Source: Flavimobilis sp052324925 | GTDB taxonomy: Bacteria > Actinomycetota > Actinomycetes > Actinomycetales > Cellulomonadaceae | Direction: 5' to 3' (one strand) | Assembly (NCBI GenBank): GCA_052324925.1 | Contig: JBQPRE010000005.1 | DNA length: 64,000 nucleotides | Shown: one piece after another, positions 54,543 through 63,891 of the stretch | Layout: each line of letters opens with the position of its first letter | Position numbering within the stretch: the stretch's first letter is position 1 | The notes under the pieces: model-generated | What the model was told of the DNA's origin: nothing | Seen by the model: the letters and a program-made list of their open reading frames with translations, nothing else | Database searches by the model: none | Made by a program: the position numbers and the translations under genes

Positions 54543-55451
54543 GTGACCGCATCGCTCGATCTCTCGCCCGCCCAGCGGGCCGAGGTGCTCATTGAGGCGC
54601 TGCCCTGGCTTCGTGACCTCGACGGCGCTCTCGTCGTGGTGAAGTACGGCGGCAACGCCATGGTGGACGACACGCTCAAGGCGGCGTTCGCGGAAGACAT
54701 GGTGTTTCTGCGCCAGGTCGGGCTGCGTCCTGTCGTCGTGCACGGGGGCGGCCCTCAGATCAATGCGATGCTGGCCCGGCTGGGGATCGCTTCAGAGTTC
54801 CGCGGTGGCCTGCGTGTGACGAGCCCCGAGACCATGGACGTTGTCCGCATGGTGCTGACGGGCCAGGTCTCGCGCGAGCTCGTCGGGCTCATCAACGCGC
54901 ACGGACCCTACGCGGTCGGCCTCTCGGGCGAGGACGGCGGCCTTCTTCAGGCCGAGCTTCGGACGGCGACGGTCGATGGAGAGCAGGTTGACGTGGGTCT
55001 CGTCGGTGATGTGGTCGGAGTCGACCCGACCGCCGTGCGCGACCTCCTCGATGCCGGACGCATCCCGGTCGTCTCGACGATCGCCCCCGACGTCACGGAC
55101 CCGACCCAGGTGCTCAACGTCAACGCGGACACGGCGGCTGCGGCACTTGCGGTGGCGCTCGGCGCGCGCAAGCTCATCGTGCTGACCGACATCGAAGGTC
55201 TCTACACGGGGTGGCCTGACAAGAGCTCGCTCGTGAGCAGCATCTCCTCGACAGAGCTTCGGGCGCTGCTGCCCTCCCTTGCGAGCGGCATGATCCCCAA
55301 GATGGAGGCGTGCCTGCGGGCCGTCGAGGGTGGGGTCTCGCGTGCGACGGTCATCGATGGACGTGTTGCGCACTCGGTCCTGCTCGAGACGTTCACCGAC
55401 GCCGGCAATGGGACGCTCGTCTACCTCGATCCTCAGGAGATCAGCGCATGA
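54543..55451 (+). CDS. argB: Acetylglutamate kinase ArgB
   Basis: Phosphorylates N-acetylglutamate, usually the arginine-inhibited step in organisms with ArgJ cycling. The 302-aa product has VVKYGGNAMVDD, VVVHGGGPQIN and NVNADTAAAALA of the family. The GTG at 54543 has GGAG 8 nt upstream. An upstream GTG at 54480 lacks a ribosome site and is not favoured. Confidence 0.94.
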   Translation: MTASLDLSPAQRAEVLIEALPWLRDLDGALVVVKYGGNAMVDDTLKAAFAEDMVFLRQVGLRPVVVHGGGPQINAMLARLGIASEFRGGLRVTSPETMDVVRMVLTGQVSRELVGLINAHGPYAVGLSGEDGGLLQAELRTATVDGEQVDVGLVGDVVGVDPTAVRDLLDAGRIPVVSTIAPDVTDPTQVLNVNADTAAAALAVALGARKLIVLTDIEGLYTGWPDKSSLVSSISSTELRALLPSLASGMIPKMEACLRAVEGGVSRATVIDGRVAHSVLLETFTDAGNGTLVYLDPQEISA

Positions 55452-56719
55452 ATGACCTCACGCAGGCGGCGTCGCACGTTCCCGCAACCGGCTCTGACGC
55501 GTGGACGCGGCGTTACGCGGGCGCTGTCATGGATACGTTCGGCAGCCCTCAGCGGGTCCTGGTGCGCGGAGAGGGCGCGTACGTGTGGGACGCGGACGGC
55601 CGTCGCTACCTTGACCTGCTCGCGGGTATCGCGGTGAACTCGCTCGGTCACGGCCACCCGACACTCACCGCGGCGGTGAGCGCGCAGCTGGGGACCCTTG
55701 GCCACATCTCGAACTTCTTTGCGTCTCCCGTGCAGGTGGCGCTTGCGGAGCGCCTGCTCGAGCTTGCGGATGCGCCCACGGGATCACGTGTGTTCTTCGC
55801 GAACTCGGGGGCTGAGGCCAACGAGGCCGCGCTCAAGATGGCGCGGCGCAACCGTCGTCCCGACGGTTCGGCCCGGCCACGTGTGCTCGCGCTCGAGGGA
55901 TCGTTCCACGGCCGGACGATGGGTGCGCTGTCGATCACGAGCAAGGCTGCGTACCGCGAGCCGTTCGAGCCACTTCCCGGTGGAGTCGAGTTCTTGCCGT
56001 TCGGGGACGTGGCAGCGCTCGAGGCTGCGTTCGCGACGGACGGCGACGCGGTGAGCGCGCTCGTGCTCGAGCCGATCCAGGGCGAGGCAGGGGTTCGACG
56101 TCACCCTGCCGGGTACCTCACGCGCGCTCGTGAGCTCACGGCCGCGCACGGCGCGCTGCTCGTCCTCGACGAGGTCCAGACGGGCTCGGGCCGCACGGGC
56201 ACGTGGTGCGCGTTCCAGAACGATGAGATTGGCGAGGGCATCGTTCCGGACGTCCTCACGCTCGCCAAGGGGCTCGGTGGCGGGTTCCCGATCGGCGCCG
56301 TCATCGCGTTCGGTGAGGGGCCGGCGACGCTGCTCGGCCGCGGGCAGCACGGCACGACGTTCGGTGGCAACCCGGTTGCTGCGGCTGCTGCGCTCGCGAC
56401 GATCGGTGTCATCGAGCGTGACGGCTTGCTCGCGCACGTGCGGGCAACCGGCGCGTACCTGCGCGAACGCCTCACCGGGTGCGGCAACCCGCTTGTCGTG
56501 GGGGCCCGCGGCGCGGGCCTGCTCGTCGGCGTCGAGCTCGCCGCTCCGGTGGCTCCGGCCGTCGCGGCCGCGGCGCTCGGGGCAGGCTTCATCGTCAACG
56601 CCGTGGCGCCCGACACCCTGCGCCTTGCCCCCCCGTTCATCCTCACGCGAGAGCAGGTCGACGACGTCGTCGACTTCTTCGCGTCGGTGTCCGTCCCCCT
56701 GCCCGAGGAGATCGCATGA
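55448..56719 (+). CDS. argD: Acetylornithine aminotransferase ArgD
   Basis: PLP class III aminotransferase converting N-acetylglutamate semialdehyde to N-acetylornithine. The 423-aa product has the PLP lysine K274 (TLAKGLGGGFPIG) and SGAEANEAALKMAR. The start overlaps the argB stop. Confidence 0.95.
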   Translation: MNDLTQAASHVPATGSDAWTRRYAGAVMDTFGSPQRVLVRGEGAYVWDADGRRYLDLLAGIAVNSLGHGHPTLTAAVSAQLGTLGHISNFFASPVQVALAERLLELADAPTGSRVFFANSGAEANEAALKMARRNRRPDGSARPRVLALEGSFHGRTMGALSITSKAAYREPFEPLPGGVEFLPFGDVAALEAAFATDGDAVSALVLEPIQGEAGVRRHPAGYLTRARELTAAHGALLVLDEVQTGSGRTGTWCAFQNDEIGEGIVPDVLTLAKGLGGGFPIGAVIAFGEGPATLLGRGQHGTTFGGNPVAAAAALATIGVIERDGLLAHVRATGAYLRERLTGCGNPLVVGARGAGLLVGVELAAPVAPAVAAAALGAGFIVNAVAPDTLRLAPPFILTREQVDDVVDFFASVSVPLPEEIA

Positions 56720-57648
56720 CCCGGCACTTCCTGCGCGACGACGACCTCAGTCCTGCTGAGCAGCGTGAGGTTCTCGAGCTCGCGCTCGAGTTCCACACCG
56801 ATCGTTTCCTGCGAGCCCCGTTCAAGGGCCCTCGTGCCGTTGCGGTGATCTTCGACAAGCCCTCGACGCGGACGCGGGTGTCCTTCTCGGTGGGCGTCGC
56901 GGAGCTTGGCGGCTATCCGCTCGTCATCGACGCGGCCGGGTCGCAGCTGGGCCGCGGCGAGCCTGTGGCTGACACTGCCCGGGTACTGGGACGCCAGGCT
57001 GCTGCGATCGTGTGGCGGACCTTCGGTCAGTCGCGGCTCGAGGAGATGGCCGCGTATGCGGGCGTGCCTGTCGTCAACGCGCTCACGGACGAGTTCCACC
57101 CGTGCCAGATCCTCGCGGACCTCATGACGATCGCGCAGCACCGCGGGGGAGTCGATGCTCTTGCGGGCCAGACGCTCGCGTACGTGGGTGATGGCGCGAA
57201 CAACATGGCGCACTCGTACCTGTTGGGCGGTGTGACGGCGGGGATGCACGTGCGGATCGGGACCCCGCCCGGATTCCTGCCGGACGCGGCTGTCGTCGTC
57301 GACGCCGAGCGCATCGCGGCGGTGACGGGCGGTTCCGTCCTGGTGACGTCGGACCCGGCGGAGGCCGTGGCGGGCGCGGACGCGGTGGCGACCGACACGT
57401 GGGTGTCGATGGGTCAGGAGGCCGAGCAGACGCTGCGCGAGGCGCCCTTCGTCCCGTTCGCGCTCGACTCGACGCTTCTTGCGCACGCGCGCCCCGATGC
57501 GATCGTGCTGCACTGCCTTCCCGCGTACCGGGGCAAGGAGATCTCGGCCGAGGTTCTCGACAGTGCGCAGTCCGTCGTGTGGGACGAGGCGGAGAACCGC
57601 CTCCACGCCCAGAAGGCCCTGCTCACGTGGCTCGTGGAGCACGCGTGA
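56716..57648 (+). CDS. argF: Ornithine carbamoyltransferase ArgF
   Basis: Makes citrulline from ornithine and carbamoyl phosphate. The 310-aa product has the carbamoyl phosphate loop S50-TRTR54 and the ornithine-site HCLPAYRGKEI. The start overlaps the argD stop, and argR overlaps its end. Confidence 0.95.
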   Translation: MTRHFLRDDDLSPAEQREVLELALEFHTDRFLRAPFKGPRAVAVIFDKPSTRTRVSFSVGVAELGGYPLVIDAAGSQLGRGEPVADTARVLGRQAAAIVWRTFGQSRLEEMAAYAGVPVVNALTDEFHPCQILADLMTIAQHRGGVDALAGQTLAYVGDGANNMAHSYLLGGVTAGMHVRIGTPPGFLPDAAVVVDAERIAAVTGGSVLVTSDPAEAVAGADAVATDTWVSMGQEAEQTLREAPFVPFALDSTLLAHARPDAIVLHCLPAYRGKEISAEVLDSAQSVVWDEAENRLHAQKALLTWLVEHA

Positions 57649-58175
57649 CGGCGACGGACGAGCGCGGCTCGGCAGGAACTCCCTCGACCAAGGCGGCCCG
57701 GCACGCGCGCGTGCGTGCGCTGCTCGTCTCCGAGCAGATCCACTCACAGACGGAGCTGGCGGCGCGGCTGGCCGCCGACGGCCTTCACGTGACGCAGGCG
57801 ACCCTGTCGCGTGACCTCATCGAGCTGCGCGCGCAGAAGGTGCGCACGGCTGACGGCGTCTCGGTGTACGCGGTTCCCGGCGAGGGTGGTGACCAGAGCC
57901 TCCAGGTGTCGGCCGACGCCGAGTCGCTCGTTGCTCGCCTTGCTCGGCTGTGCGAGGAGCTTCTTGTCTCGGCCGAGACCTCGGGCAACCTCGTCGTCCT
58001 GCGCACGCCGCCGGGCGCTGCGCACTATCTCGCCTCTGCGATCGACCACTCCGTGCTTCCCGGGGTTCTCGGCACGATCGCCGGCGACGACACGGTGCTC
58101 GTCATCGCCCGTGAGGGGGAGGAGGGCGGCGCTGCTATCGCTGCCCGGCTCCTTCGTCTCGCCGAGGGCGGCTGA
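57645..58175 (+). CDS. argR: Arginine repressor ArgR
   Basis: Hexameric winged-helix repressor that binds arginine through its C-terminal domain. The 176-aa product has an N-terminal DNA-binding domain (SQTELAARLAADGLHVTQAT and TLSRDLIEL) and the oligomerisation/arginine domain near GTIAGDDTVLVIAR. It sits inside the operon it should control, so repression would limit its own supply. Confidence 0.94.
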   Translation: MTATDERGSAGTPSTKAARHARVRALLVSEQIHSQTELAARLAADGLHVTQATLSRDLIELRAQKVRTADGVSVYAVPGEGGDQSLQVSADAESLVARLARLCEELLVSAETSGNLVVLRTPPGAAHYLASAIDHSVLPGVLGTIAGDDTVLVIAREGEEGGAAIAARLLRLAEGG

Positions 58176-58250
58176 CGGACACGGTCCGTCGCCTCCCTTC
58201 ATCCCTGTCAGACTTCACACCAACCACAGCATTCGAGAAAGAGAATCGTC

Positions 58251-59480
58251 ATGACTGATCGCGTCGTGCTTGCCTACTCGGGCGGCCTGGACACTTCTGT
58301 CGCCATCGGCTGGATCGCTGAGGCGACGGGTGCCGAGGTCATTGCCGTCGCCGTTGACCTGGGTCAGGGCGGCGAGGATCTCGAGGTCATCCGCCAGCGT
58401 GCCTTGGACTGCGGCGCCGTGGAGGCGTATGTCGCTGATGCGCGTGAGGAGTTTGCGGCCGAGTACTGCATGCCGGCGCTGCGGGCGAACGCGCTGTACA
58501 TGGACCGCTACCCGCTCGTCTCGGCGCTTTCGCGTCCGACGATCGTCAAGCATCTCGTGCGTGCAGCCCGGCAGTTCGGCGCGACGACGGTTGCGCACGG
58601 CTGCACGGGCAAGGGCAACGACCAGGTGCGTTTCGAGGTCGCGACGACGTCGCTCGCGCCCGACCTCAGGACGATCGCTCCGGTCCGTGACCTCGCCCTC
58701 ACGCGTGAGAAGGCCATCGCGTACGCCGAGAAGCACTCGCTCCCGATTGCGACGACGAAGCACAACCCGTTCTCGATCGACCAGAACGTGTGGGGTCGCG
58801 CGATCGAGACGGGATTCCTCGAGGACATCTGGAACGGGCCGACCAAGGACGTCTACTCCTACACGGACGACCCGACGTTCCCGCCGGTGGCTGACGAGGT
58901 TGTCATCACCTTCGAGCAGGGCATCCCGGTTGCGCTCGACGGGGTCGCGGTGACGCCTCTCGCGGCGATCCAGGAGATGAACCGTCGTGCGGGCGCGCAG
59001 GGTGTCGGTCGCATCGACATCGTCGAGGACCGTCTGGTCGGCATCAAGTCGCGTGAGATCTACGAGGCCCCCGGGGCCATGGCTCTCATCGCTGCTCACC
59101 AGGAGCTTGAGAACGTGACGATCGAGCGCGAGCAGGCGCGCTTCAAGCGCGGCGTCGAGCAGCGCTGGAGCGAGCTCGTGTACGACGGCATGTGGTTCTC
59201 GCCCCTGAAGAAGTCGCTCGACGTCTTCATCGACGACACGCAGCGCTATGTCTCGGGCGACATCCGCATGACGTTGCACGGGGGCCGCGCGACGGTGACG
59301 GGCCGGCGCTCGGAGTCGAGCCTGTACGACTTCAACCTCGCGACGTACGACGAGGGCGACTCGTTCGACCAGTCGCAGGCGAAGGGCTTCATCGAGATCT
59401 TCGGCCTCACTGCGAAGCTCGCGGCGGCGCGCGACGTCGAGTTCGGCCGCGGTGTCGACTTCGGCACGGGGTCGCTCTGA
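58251..59480 (+). CDS. argG: Argininosuccinate synthase ArgG
   Basis: Joins citrulline and aspartate with ATP. The 409-aa product has the PP-loop A8-YSGGLDTSVA and the family segments GCTGKGNDQVRFE and EYGCTG-like contexts of type I enzymes. It starts 75 nt after argR with a purine-rich AGAAAGAG ribosome site. A separate promoter in this gap is possible but not clear. Confidence 0.95.
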   Translation: MTDRVVLAYSGGLDTSVAIGWIAEATGAEVIAVAVDLGQGGEDLEVIRQRALDCGAVEAYVADAREEFAAEYCMPALRANALYMDRYPLVSALSRPTIVKHLVRAARQFGATTVAHGCTGKGNDQVRFEVATTSLAPDLRTIAPVRDLALTREKAIAYAEKHSLPIATTKHNPFSIDQNVWGRAIETGFLEDIWNGPTKDVYSYTDDPTFPPVADEVVITFEQGIPVALDGVAVTPLAAIQEMNRRAGAQGVGRIDIVEDRLVGIKSREIYEAPGAMALIAAHQELENVTIEREQARFKRGVEQRWSELVYDGMWFSPLKKSLDVFIDDTQRYVSGDIRMTLHGGRATVTGRRSESSLYDFNLATYDEGDSFDQSQAKGFIEIFGLTAKLAAARDVEFGRGVDFGTGSL

Positions 59481-59482
59481 TC

Positions 59483-60907
59483 ATGGCGGCACACGACGAG
59501 GGTGCGCGGGTGAGCCTGTGGGGTGGCCGTTTCGCCGGGGGGCCGAGCGACGCTCTGGCGGCGCTGTCGAAGTCGACGCACTTCGACTGGCGCCTGGCCG
59601 GCCAGGACATCGCGGGTTCACGAGCTCATGCTCGTGTGCTCCACGGGGCGGGTCTCCTCGACGATGCTGAGCTGGGCACGATGCTTGCGGGGCTCGACGA
59701 GCTGGCGCGGGATGTCGCGTCGGGCGCGTTCGTCGCGGCTGAGGACGACGAGGACGTGCACACGGCTCTCGAGCGCGGGCTCATCGAGCGCGCGGGGACC
59801 GAGGTGGGTGGCAAGCTGCGGGCGGGACGGTCGCGTAACGACCAGATCGCGACGCTGACGCGCATGTACCTGCGCGACGAGACGCGTGTGATCGTCGGGC
59901 TTGTGCTCGACGTCGTCGACGCACTTCTTGCGCAGGCGGATGCTCACCCTGACGCGCCGATGCCGGGCCGGACCCATCTGCAGCACGCGCAGCCGGTTCT
60001 GCTCGCGCATCATCTGCTGGCGCACGCGTGGCCGCTTCTGCGTGACGTCGAGCGTTACGTCGACTGGGACCGTCGGGCGGCTCGTTCGCCGTACGGTTCG
60101 GGTGCTCTTGCGGGATCCTCGCTCGGTCTCGACCCGTCCGCGGTCGCGGTGGACCTCGGCTTCGACGGTCCGGTCGAGAACTCGATCGACGGTACAGCGT
60201 CGCGGGACGTCGTCGCGGAGTTTGCCTTCGTCTCGGCGATGCTCGGCGTGGATCTGTCGCGACTGGCCGAGGACGTCATCATCTGGAACACGAAGGAGTT
60301 TGGCTTCGTGCGCCTCGACGACGCGTTCTCGACGGGGTCGAGCATCATGCCCCAGAAGAAGAACCCGGATGTCGCCGAGCTCGCGCGCGGCAAGGCCGGA
60401 CGACTCATCGGTGACCTCACGGGCTTGCTCACGACGCTCAAGGGTCTGCCCCTCGCGTACAACCGTGATCTTCAGGAAGACAAGGAGCCGGTGTTTGACC
60501 AGGTCGACACGCTCGAGGTTCTGCTTCCTGCGTTCGCGGGCATGATCGCGACGATGACGTTCGACACCGAACGGATGGCGCAGCTCGCGCCTCAGGGGTT
60601 CTCGCTCGCGACGGATATCGCTGAGTGGCTTGTCCGCAACGGGGTGGCCTTCCGGGTTGCGCACGAGGTGGCGGGTGCGTGCGTCAAGACGTGCGAGGCC
60701 CGCGGGATCGAGCTGTGGGATCTCACGGACGGGGATCTGGCGGCAATCTCCTCGCACCTCACTCCCGATGTGCGTAGCGTGCTCAGTGTTGAAGGTTCGA
60801 TCTCGTCGCGCGATGCCGTGGGTGGCACGGCCCCCGTGCGTGTCGCGGAGCAGCGTGAGGCCGCTCGTGCACGCGTCGCGGCTCTGCGTGACTTCGTGAG
60901 GGCCTAA
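59483..60907 (+). CDS. argH: Argininosuccinate lyase ArgH
   Basis: Releases arginine and fumarate. The 474-aa product has the superfamily signature GSSIMPQKKNPD with catalytic S286/S287, and HLQHAQPV earlier. It begins 2 nt after the argG stop and is the last gene of the arginine operon. Confidence 0.95.
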   Translation: MAAHDEGARVSLWGGRFAGGPSDALAALSKSTHFDWRLAGQDIAGSRAHARVLHGAGLLDDAELGTMLAGLDELARDVASGAFVAAEDDEDVHTALERGLIERAGTEVGGKLRAGRSRNDQIATLTRMYLRDETRVIVGLVLDVVDALLAQADAHPDAPMPGRTHLQHAQPVLLAHHLLAHAWPLLRDVERYVDWDRRAARSPYGSGALAGSSLGLDPSAVAVDLGFDGPVENSIDGTASRDVVAEFAFVSAMLGVDLSRLAEDVIIWNTKEFGFVRLDDAFSTGSSIMPQKKNPDVAELARGKAGRLIGDLTGLLTTLKGLPLAYNRDLQEDKEPVFDQVDTLEVLLPAFAGMIATMTFDTERMAQLAPQGFSLATDIAEWLVRNGVAFRVAHEVAGACVKTCEARGIELWDLTDGDLAAISSHLTPDVRSVLSVEGSISSRDAVGGTAPVRVAEQREAARARVAALRDFVRA

Positions 60908-60919
60908 CAGCCGCACAGT

Positions 60920-60969
60920 CGATGCCGACGAGGGCGGGCCGGTTCTCCGGCCCGCCCTCGTCGGCATCG
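60920..60969 (+). terminator. Strong terminator of the arginine operon
   Basis: A perfect 23-bp stem (60920-60942 with 60947-60969) and TTCT loop, 13 nt after argH. No T-tract follows. Confidence 0.9.
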
Positions 60970-60994
60970 TGCCCGTCGTCCTTGAGGAGAAGCC

Positions 60995-61582
60995 ATGCCC
61001 GTCCCGCACGAGGTTGTCACCGAGATCGTTGCTGCGGTCGAGCAGGCCCGCGCGGGACTCGGGGCGATGCGTCTCGTCTGCATCGACGGGCCGGCGGGTT
61101 CGGGCAAGACGACACTTGCCGCGGCCATCGCCCCACTTCTCGGGGCGAGCGTCATCCACATGGATGATCTCTACGAAGGATGGACGGGGCTCGAGACCGG
61201 CCCCGAACGGCTGACGGAATGGGTGCTCGAGCCGCTCGCGTCGGGCGTGCCAGGCCGCTACCGCCGGTTTGACTGGGGGCTGGGCCGCTATGTCGAGCGG
61301 CACTCGGTTCCGTTGGGCGACTTTCTCGTGGTCGAGGGAGTCGGCGCGGGTAGCGTGCTCTCCGCTCCGTTCGCTCCGTATCTCGTGTGGGTCGAGGCTC
61401 CGCAGGACGTGCGCCTCGCGCGGGGCATCGAGCGCGATGGCGCCGAGCTTGAGGGTGAGTGGCGGCGGTGGATGGTCGAGGAGGCGGAGCACCACCGCGC
61501 CAATCGGACACGCGAACGCGCGGACGCGATCCTCGACGGCGACGGTCGCTTCGTGGAACGCCGTGGCGGGCCCGCCCTGTGA
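60995..61582 (+). CDS. Uridine kinase-like P-loop NTPase
   Basis: A 195-aa protein with Walker A G32-PAGSGK38-TT and a kinase-like VIHMDDLYEGW segment in which the Asp pair would bind substrate and metal. It resembles the uridine/panthothenate-kinase-like P-loop group; the substrate is not known. GAGGAGAAG precedes the ATG. Its end overlaps the glycosylase gene. Confidence 0.82.
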   Translation: MPVPHEVVTEIVAAVEQARAGLGAMRLVCIDGPAGSGKTTLAAAIAPLLGASVIHMDDLYEGWTGLETGPERLTEWVLEPLASGVPGRYRRFDWGLGRYVERHSVPLGDFLVVEGVGAGSVLSAPFAPYLVWVEAPQDVRLARGIERDGAELEGEWRRWMVEEAEHHRANRTRERADAILDGDGRFVERRGGPAL

Positions 61583-62240
61583 GCGGGGGCACGTCGTCCC
61601 TGCGCGTGGCTCGCTCGCAGGCCGTGCGACGGACGTGGTTCCGCTCCTGCTGGGTGCGCTCGTCGTATCGTCGAGCCCGCAGGGCGAGGTCGTCGTCCGT
61701 CTCACGGAGGTCGAGGCGTACCAAGGGGGCGAGGACCCGGGGTCGCACGCGTTCCGGGGCATGACGGCGCGCAATGCCGTGATGTTCGGTCCGGCGGGCC
61801 ACCTCTACGCGTACCGGCACCTCGGGCTGCACACGTGCGTCAATGTCGTGTGCGGTCCGCCCGGGGAGGCCGCCGCGGTTCTGCTGCGCGCGGGTGAGGT
61901 CGTGAGCGGTGGAGAGCTCGCGTGGCGACGCCGTGCGGAGCGGGGCGCGGTCCGCACGGCTGTCGACCTTGCGCGTGGGCCCGCGCGGCTCACGGTCGCG
62001 CTCGGGATCGACGTGTCGTCCGACGGTCTCGATCTCCTCGCTGCTGACTCGCCCGTCCGCCTGCTGGTTCCGAGCAGGCCGGTACCCTCCGCGCTCGTCC
62101 GCACGGGGCCACGTGTGGGGGTCTCTGGCGAGGGTGGTCGCGGCGATCGCTTCCCGTGGCGCTTCTGGCTCGAGGGTGAGCCGACGGTGTCCACGTACAG
62201 GCGCGCGGCGCCGCGGCGTCGGGCGCCTGGGGCACAATGA
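61563..62240 (+). CDS. 3-methyladenine DNA glycosylase (AAG/Mpg family)
   Basis: Base-excision repair enzyme that removes alkylated purines. The 225-aa product has the catalytic EVEAYQGGEDPGSHAFRGMT (Glu as base) and ARNAVMFGPAGHLYAY that lines the active site. The N-terminal part of the fold (AGRATDVVPLLLGALVV) lies upstream of the GTG at 61635, so the GTG at 61563, inside the kinase gene, is the likely start; the ribosome site there is weak. Confidence 0.86.
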   Translation: MAGPPCERGHVVPARGSLAGRATDVVPLLLGALVVSSSPQGEVVVRLTEVEAYQGGEDPGSHAFRGMTARNAVMFGPAGHLYAYRHLGLHTCVNVVCGPPGEAAAVLLRAGEVVSGGELAWRRRAERGAVRTAVDLARGPARLTVALGIDVSSDGLDLLAADSPVRLLVPSRPVPSALVRTGPRVGVSGEGGRGDRFPWRFWLEGEPTVSTYRRAAPRRRAPGAQ

Positions 62241-62281
62241 CCGGGTGCGTCGGTGACGCACGTGATCTTCGAGGAGTAGCC

Positions 62282-63544
62282 GTGACCGACGTTCTTGACG
62301 AGCTCCAGTGGCGTGGGCTGATCGCCCAGTCAACGGACATCGATGCCTTGCGCAAGGCGCTCGAGGACGGTCCCGTCACGTATTACTGCGGTTTCGACCC
62401 GACCGCGCCCAGCCTGCATCACGGCCACCTCGTTCAGCTCGTCCTGCTGCGTCATCTCCAGCTCGCGGGCCACAACCCGGTTGCGCTCGTGGGTGGTGCG
62501 ACGGGCCTCATCGGAGATCCCCGCATGTCGGGTGAGCGTGTCCTCAACGATCGCGCAACCGTCGCGGAGTGGGTGGACCGGCTGCGCGCGCAGATCGAGC
62601 GCTTCTTGTCGTTCGAGGGTGAGAACCCCGCGCGCATGGTGAACAACCTTGACTGGCACGGCTCGCTCTCTGCGCTCGACTTCCTGCGCGACGTGGGCAA
62701 GCACTACCGCCTCGGAACGATGTTGGCGAAGGACACGGTTGCGCGCCGACTGGCTTCGGACGAGGGCATCTCGTTCACGGAGTTCAGCTACCAGATCCTC
62801 CAGGGCATGGACTTCCTCGAGCTCAACCGCCGCTACGGAGTCACGCTCCAGACGGGTGGCAACGACCAGTGGGGCAACCTCCTGGCGGGTGTCGAGCTTG
62901 CCCGGAAGTCGGATGGCCTCTCGCTCCACGCGTTGACGACGCCGCTCATCACGAAGGCCGACGGAACGAAGTTCGGCAAGTCCGAGGGCGGCGCGGTGTG
63001 GCTTGCGCCCGACATGATGACGCCGTACGCGTTCTACCAGTTCTGGCTCAACGCTGCCGACGGCGATGTCGTGGGGTGGCTGCGGACGTTCACGTTCCGC
63101 ACCCGCGAAGAGATCGCCGAGCTCGAGACCGCCGTCGCCGAGCGGCCGGCTGCGCGTGAGGCGCAGCGGGCGCTGGCGCTCGACGTGACGACTCTCGTCC
63201 ACGGTGAGCGTGCCGCGCAGCAGGCGATCGCTGCGGCGCAGGCATTGTTCGGACGTGGGGATCTGGCGGACCTCGACGACGAGACACTTGCTGCAGCGGT
63301 GTCCGGGCTCGAGACGACGACTGCGCGCGTCGGCGCGCGCGTCGTCGATGTCCTTGCCGAGACGAGCGTGGTGCGCGGACGCGCGGACGCCCGGCGCGCC
63401 GTTGCCGAGGGCGGTGTCTACGTCAACAACGTCAAGGTGACGTCCGACGAAGCCGTCATCGACCAGTCCGATGTGCTGGCGGGCCGCTTCGTCCTGCTGC
63501 GTCGTGGGAAGAAGACGCTGGTGGTCGCTGACCTCGCGGTCTGA
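62282..63544 (+). CDS. tyrS: Tyrosyl-tRNA synthetase
   Basis: Class I enzyme that charges tRNA-Tyr. The 420-aa product has the HIGH variant HHGH in PTAPSLHHGHLV, the KMSKS variant KFGKS, tyrosine-binding YQILQGMDF and a C-terminal S4 domain (ADARRAVAEGGVYVNNVKV). GAGGAG precedes the GTG at 62282. It is followed by a terminator and the rRNA leader. Confidence 0.96.
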   Translation: MTDVLDELQWRGLIAQSTDIDALRKALEDGPVTYYCGFDPTAPSLHHGHLVQLVLLRHLQLAGHNPVALVGGATGLIGDPRMSGERVLNDRATVAEWVDRLRAQIERFLSFEGENPARMVNNLDWHGSLSALDFLRDVGKHYRLGTMLAKDTVARRLASDEGISFTEFSYQILQGMDFLELNRRYGVTLQTGGNDQWGNLLAGVELARKSDGLSLHALTTPLITKADGTKFGKSEGGAVWLAPDMMTPYAFYQFWLNAADGDVVGWLRTFTFRTREEIAELETAVAERPAAREAQRALALDVTTLVHGERAAQQAIAAAQALFGRGDLADLDDETLAAAVSGLETTTARVGARVVDVLAETSVVRGRADARRAVAEGGVYVNNVKVTSDEAVIDQSDVLAGRFVLLRRGKKTLVVADLAV

Positions 63545-63570
63545 CCAGCGGAGACTCACGCGACCGATAT

Positions 63571-63610
63571 GCGGGCCGCGGGCCTGCCTTACGGCGGGCC
63601 CGCGGCCCGC
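63571..63610 (+). terminator. Terminator after tyrS
   Basis: A perfect 14-bp stem (63571-63584 with 63597-63610) and 12-nt loop, separating tyrS from the rRNA promoter region. Confidence 0.85.
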
Positions 63611-63665
63611 AGCGTTGAGTTTCTGCGCCGCACAGCGCCAGTGTCCGCGGTCACACCCAGCGGGT

Positions 63666-63695
63666 TTGCCATGACGGCACGCACTCGCCTAGAGT
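63666..63695 (+). promoter_or_regulatory. Upstream rRNA operon promoter (candidate P1)
   Basis: TTGCCA (63666-63671), 18-bp spacer, TAGAGT (63690-63695). It points into the rRNA leader. Confidence 0.5.
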
Positions 63696-63731
63696 AATCC
63701 GAGTCAGCCCGCGAGGGTGGATGCGACACGC

Positions 63732-63746
63732 TGGCCCTCAGGGCCA
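63732..63746. repeat. 15-bp palindrome in the rRNA leader
   Basis: TGGCCCT-C-AGGGCCA, 7-bp arms around one base. It may fold as RNA; function unknown. Confidence 0.4.
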
Positions 63747-63785
63747 CGGACGCTCCCCGGAGGCGACACCCCCCATGAAGAATCA

Positions 63786-63802
63786 GGACAACATTGTTGT
63801 CC
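63786..63802. promoter_or_regulatory. 17-bp dyad between the two rRNA promoters
   Basis: GGACAACA-T-TGTTGTCC has perfect 8-bp arms and stands out as AT-richer than its surroundings. It lies between the two promoters and could be an operator. Confidence 0.45.
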
Positions 63803-63856
63803 CTCCGAATGGGCGATCATCTTCTCATTGATCCGCAGGGTTTCACAGCCTCGGAT

Positions 63857-63885
63857 TTGCACTTCGAGAAATGATCCGCTAAGTT
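63857..63885 (+). promoter_or_regulatory. Downstream rRNA operon promoter (candidate P2)
   Basis: TTGCAC (63857-63862), 17-bp spacer, TAAGTT (63880-63885), the best sigma-70-like promoter in the window. Transcription would begin near 63892. Confidence 0.65.
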
Positions 63886-63891
63886 TGAACG

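Noticed and set aside
58176..58250. A further ARG box before argG
   Set aside because: The gap has only a loose CATTC/GAAT symmetry that does not match the argC repeats.
61579..61640. GTG at 61579 overlapping the kinase stop as the glycosylase start
   Set aside because: It is in a different frame from the glycosylase; the in-frame GTG at 61563 keeps the N-terminal part of the fold.
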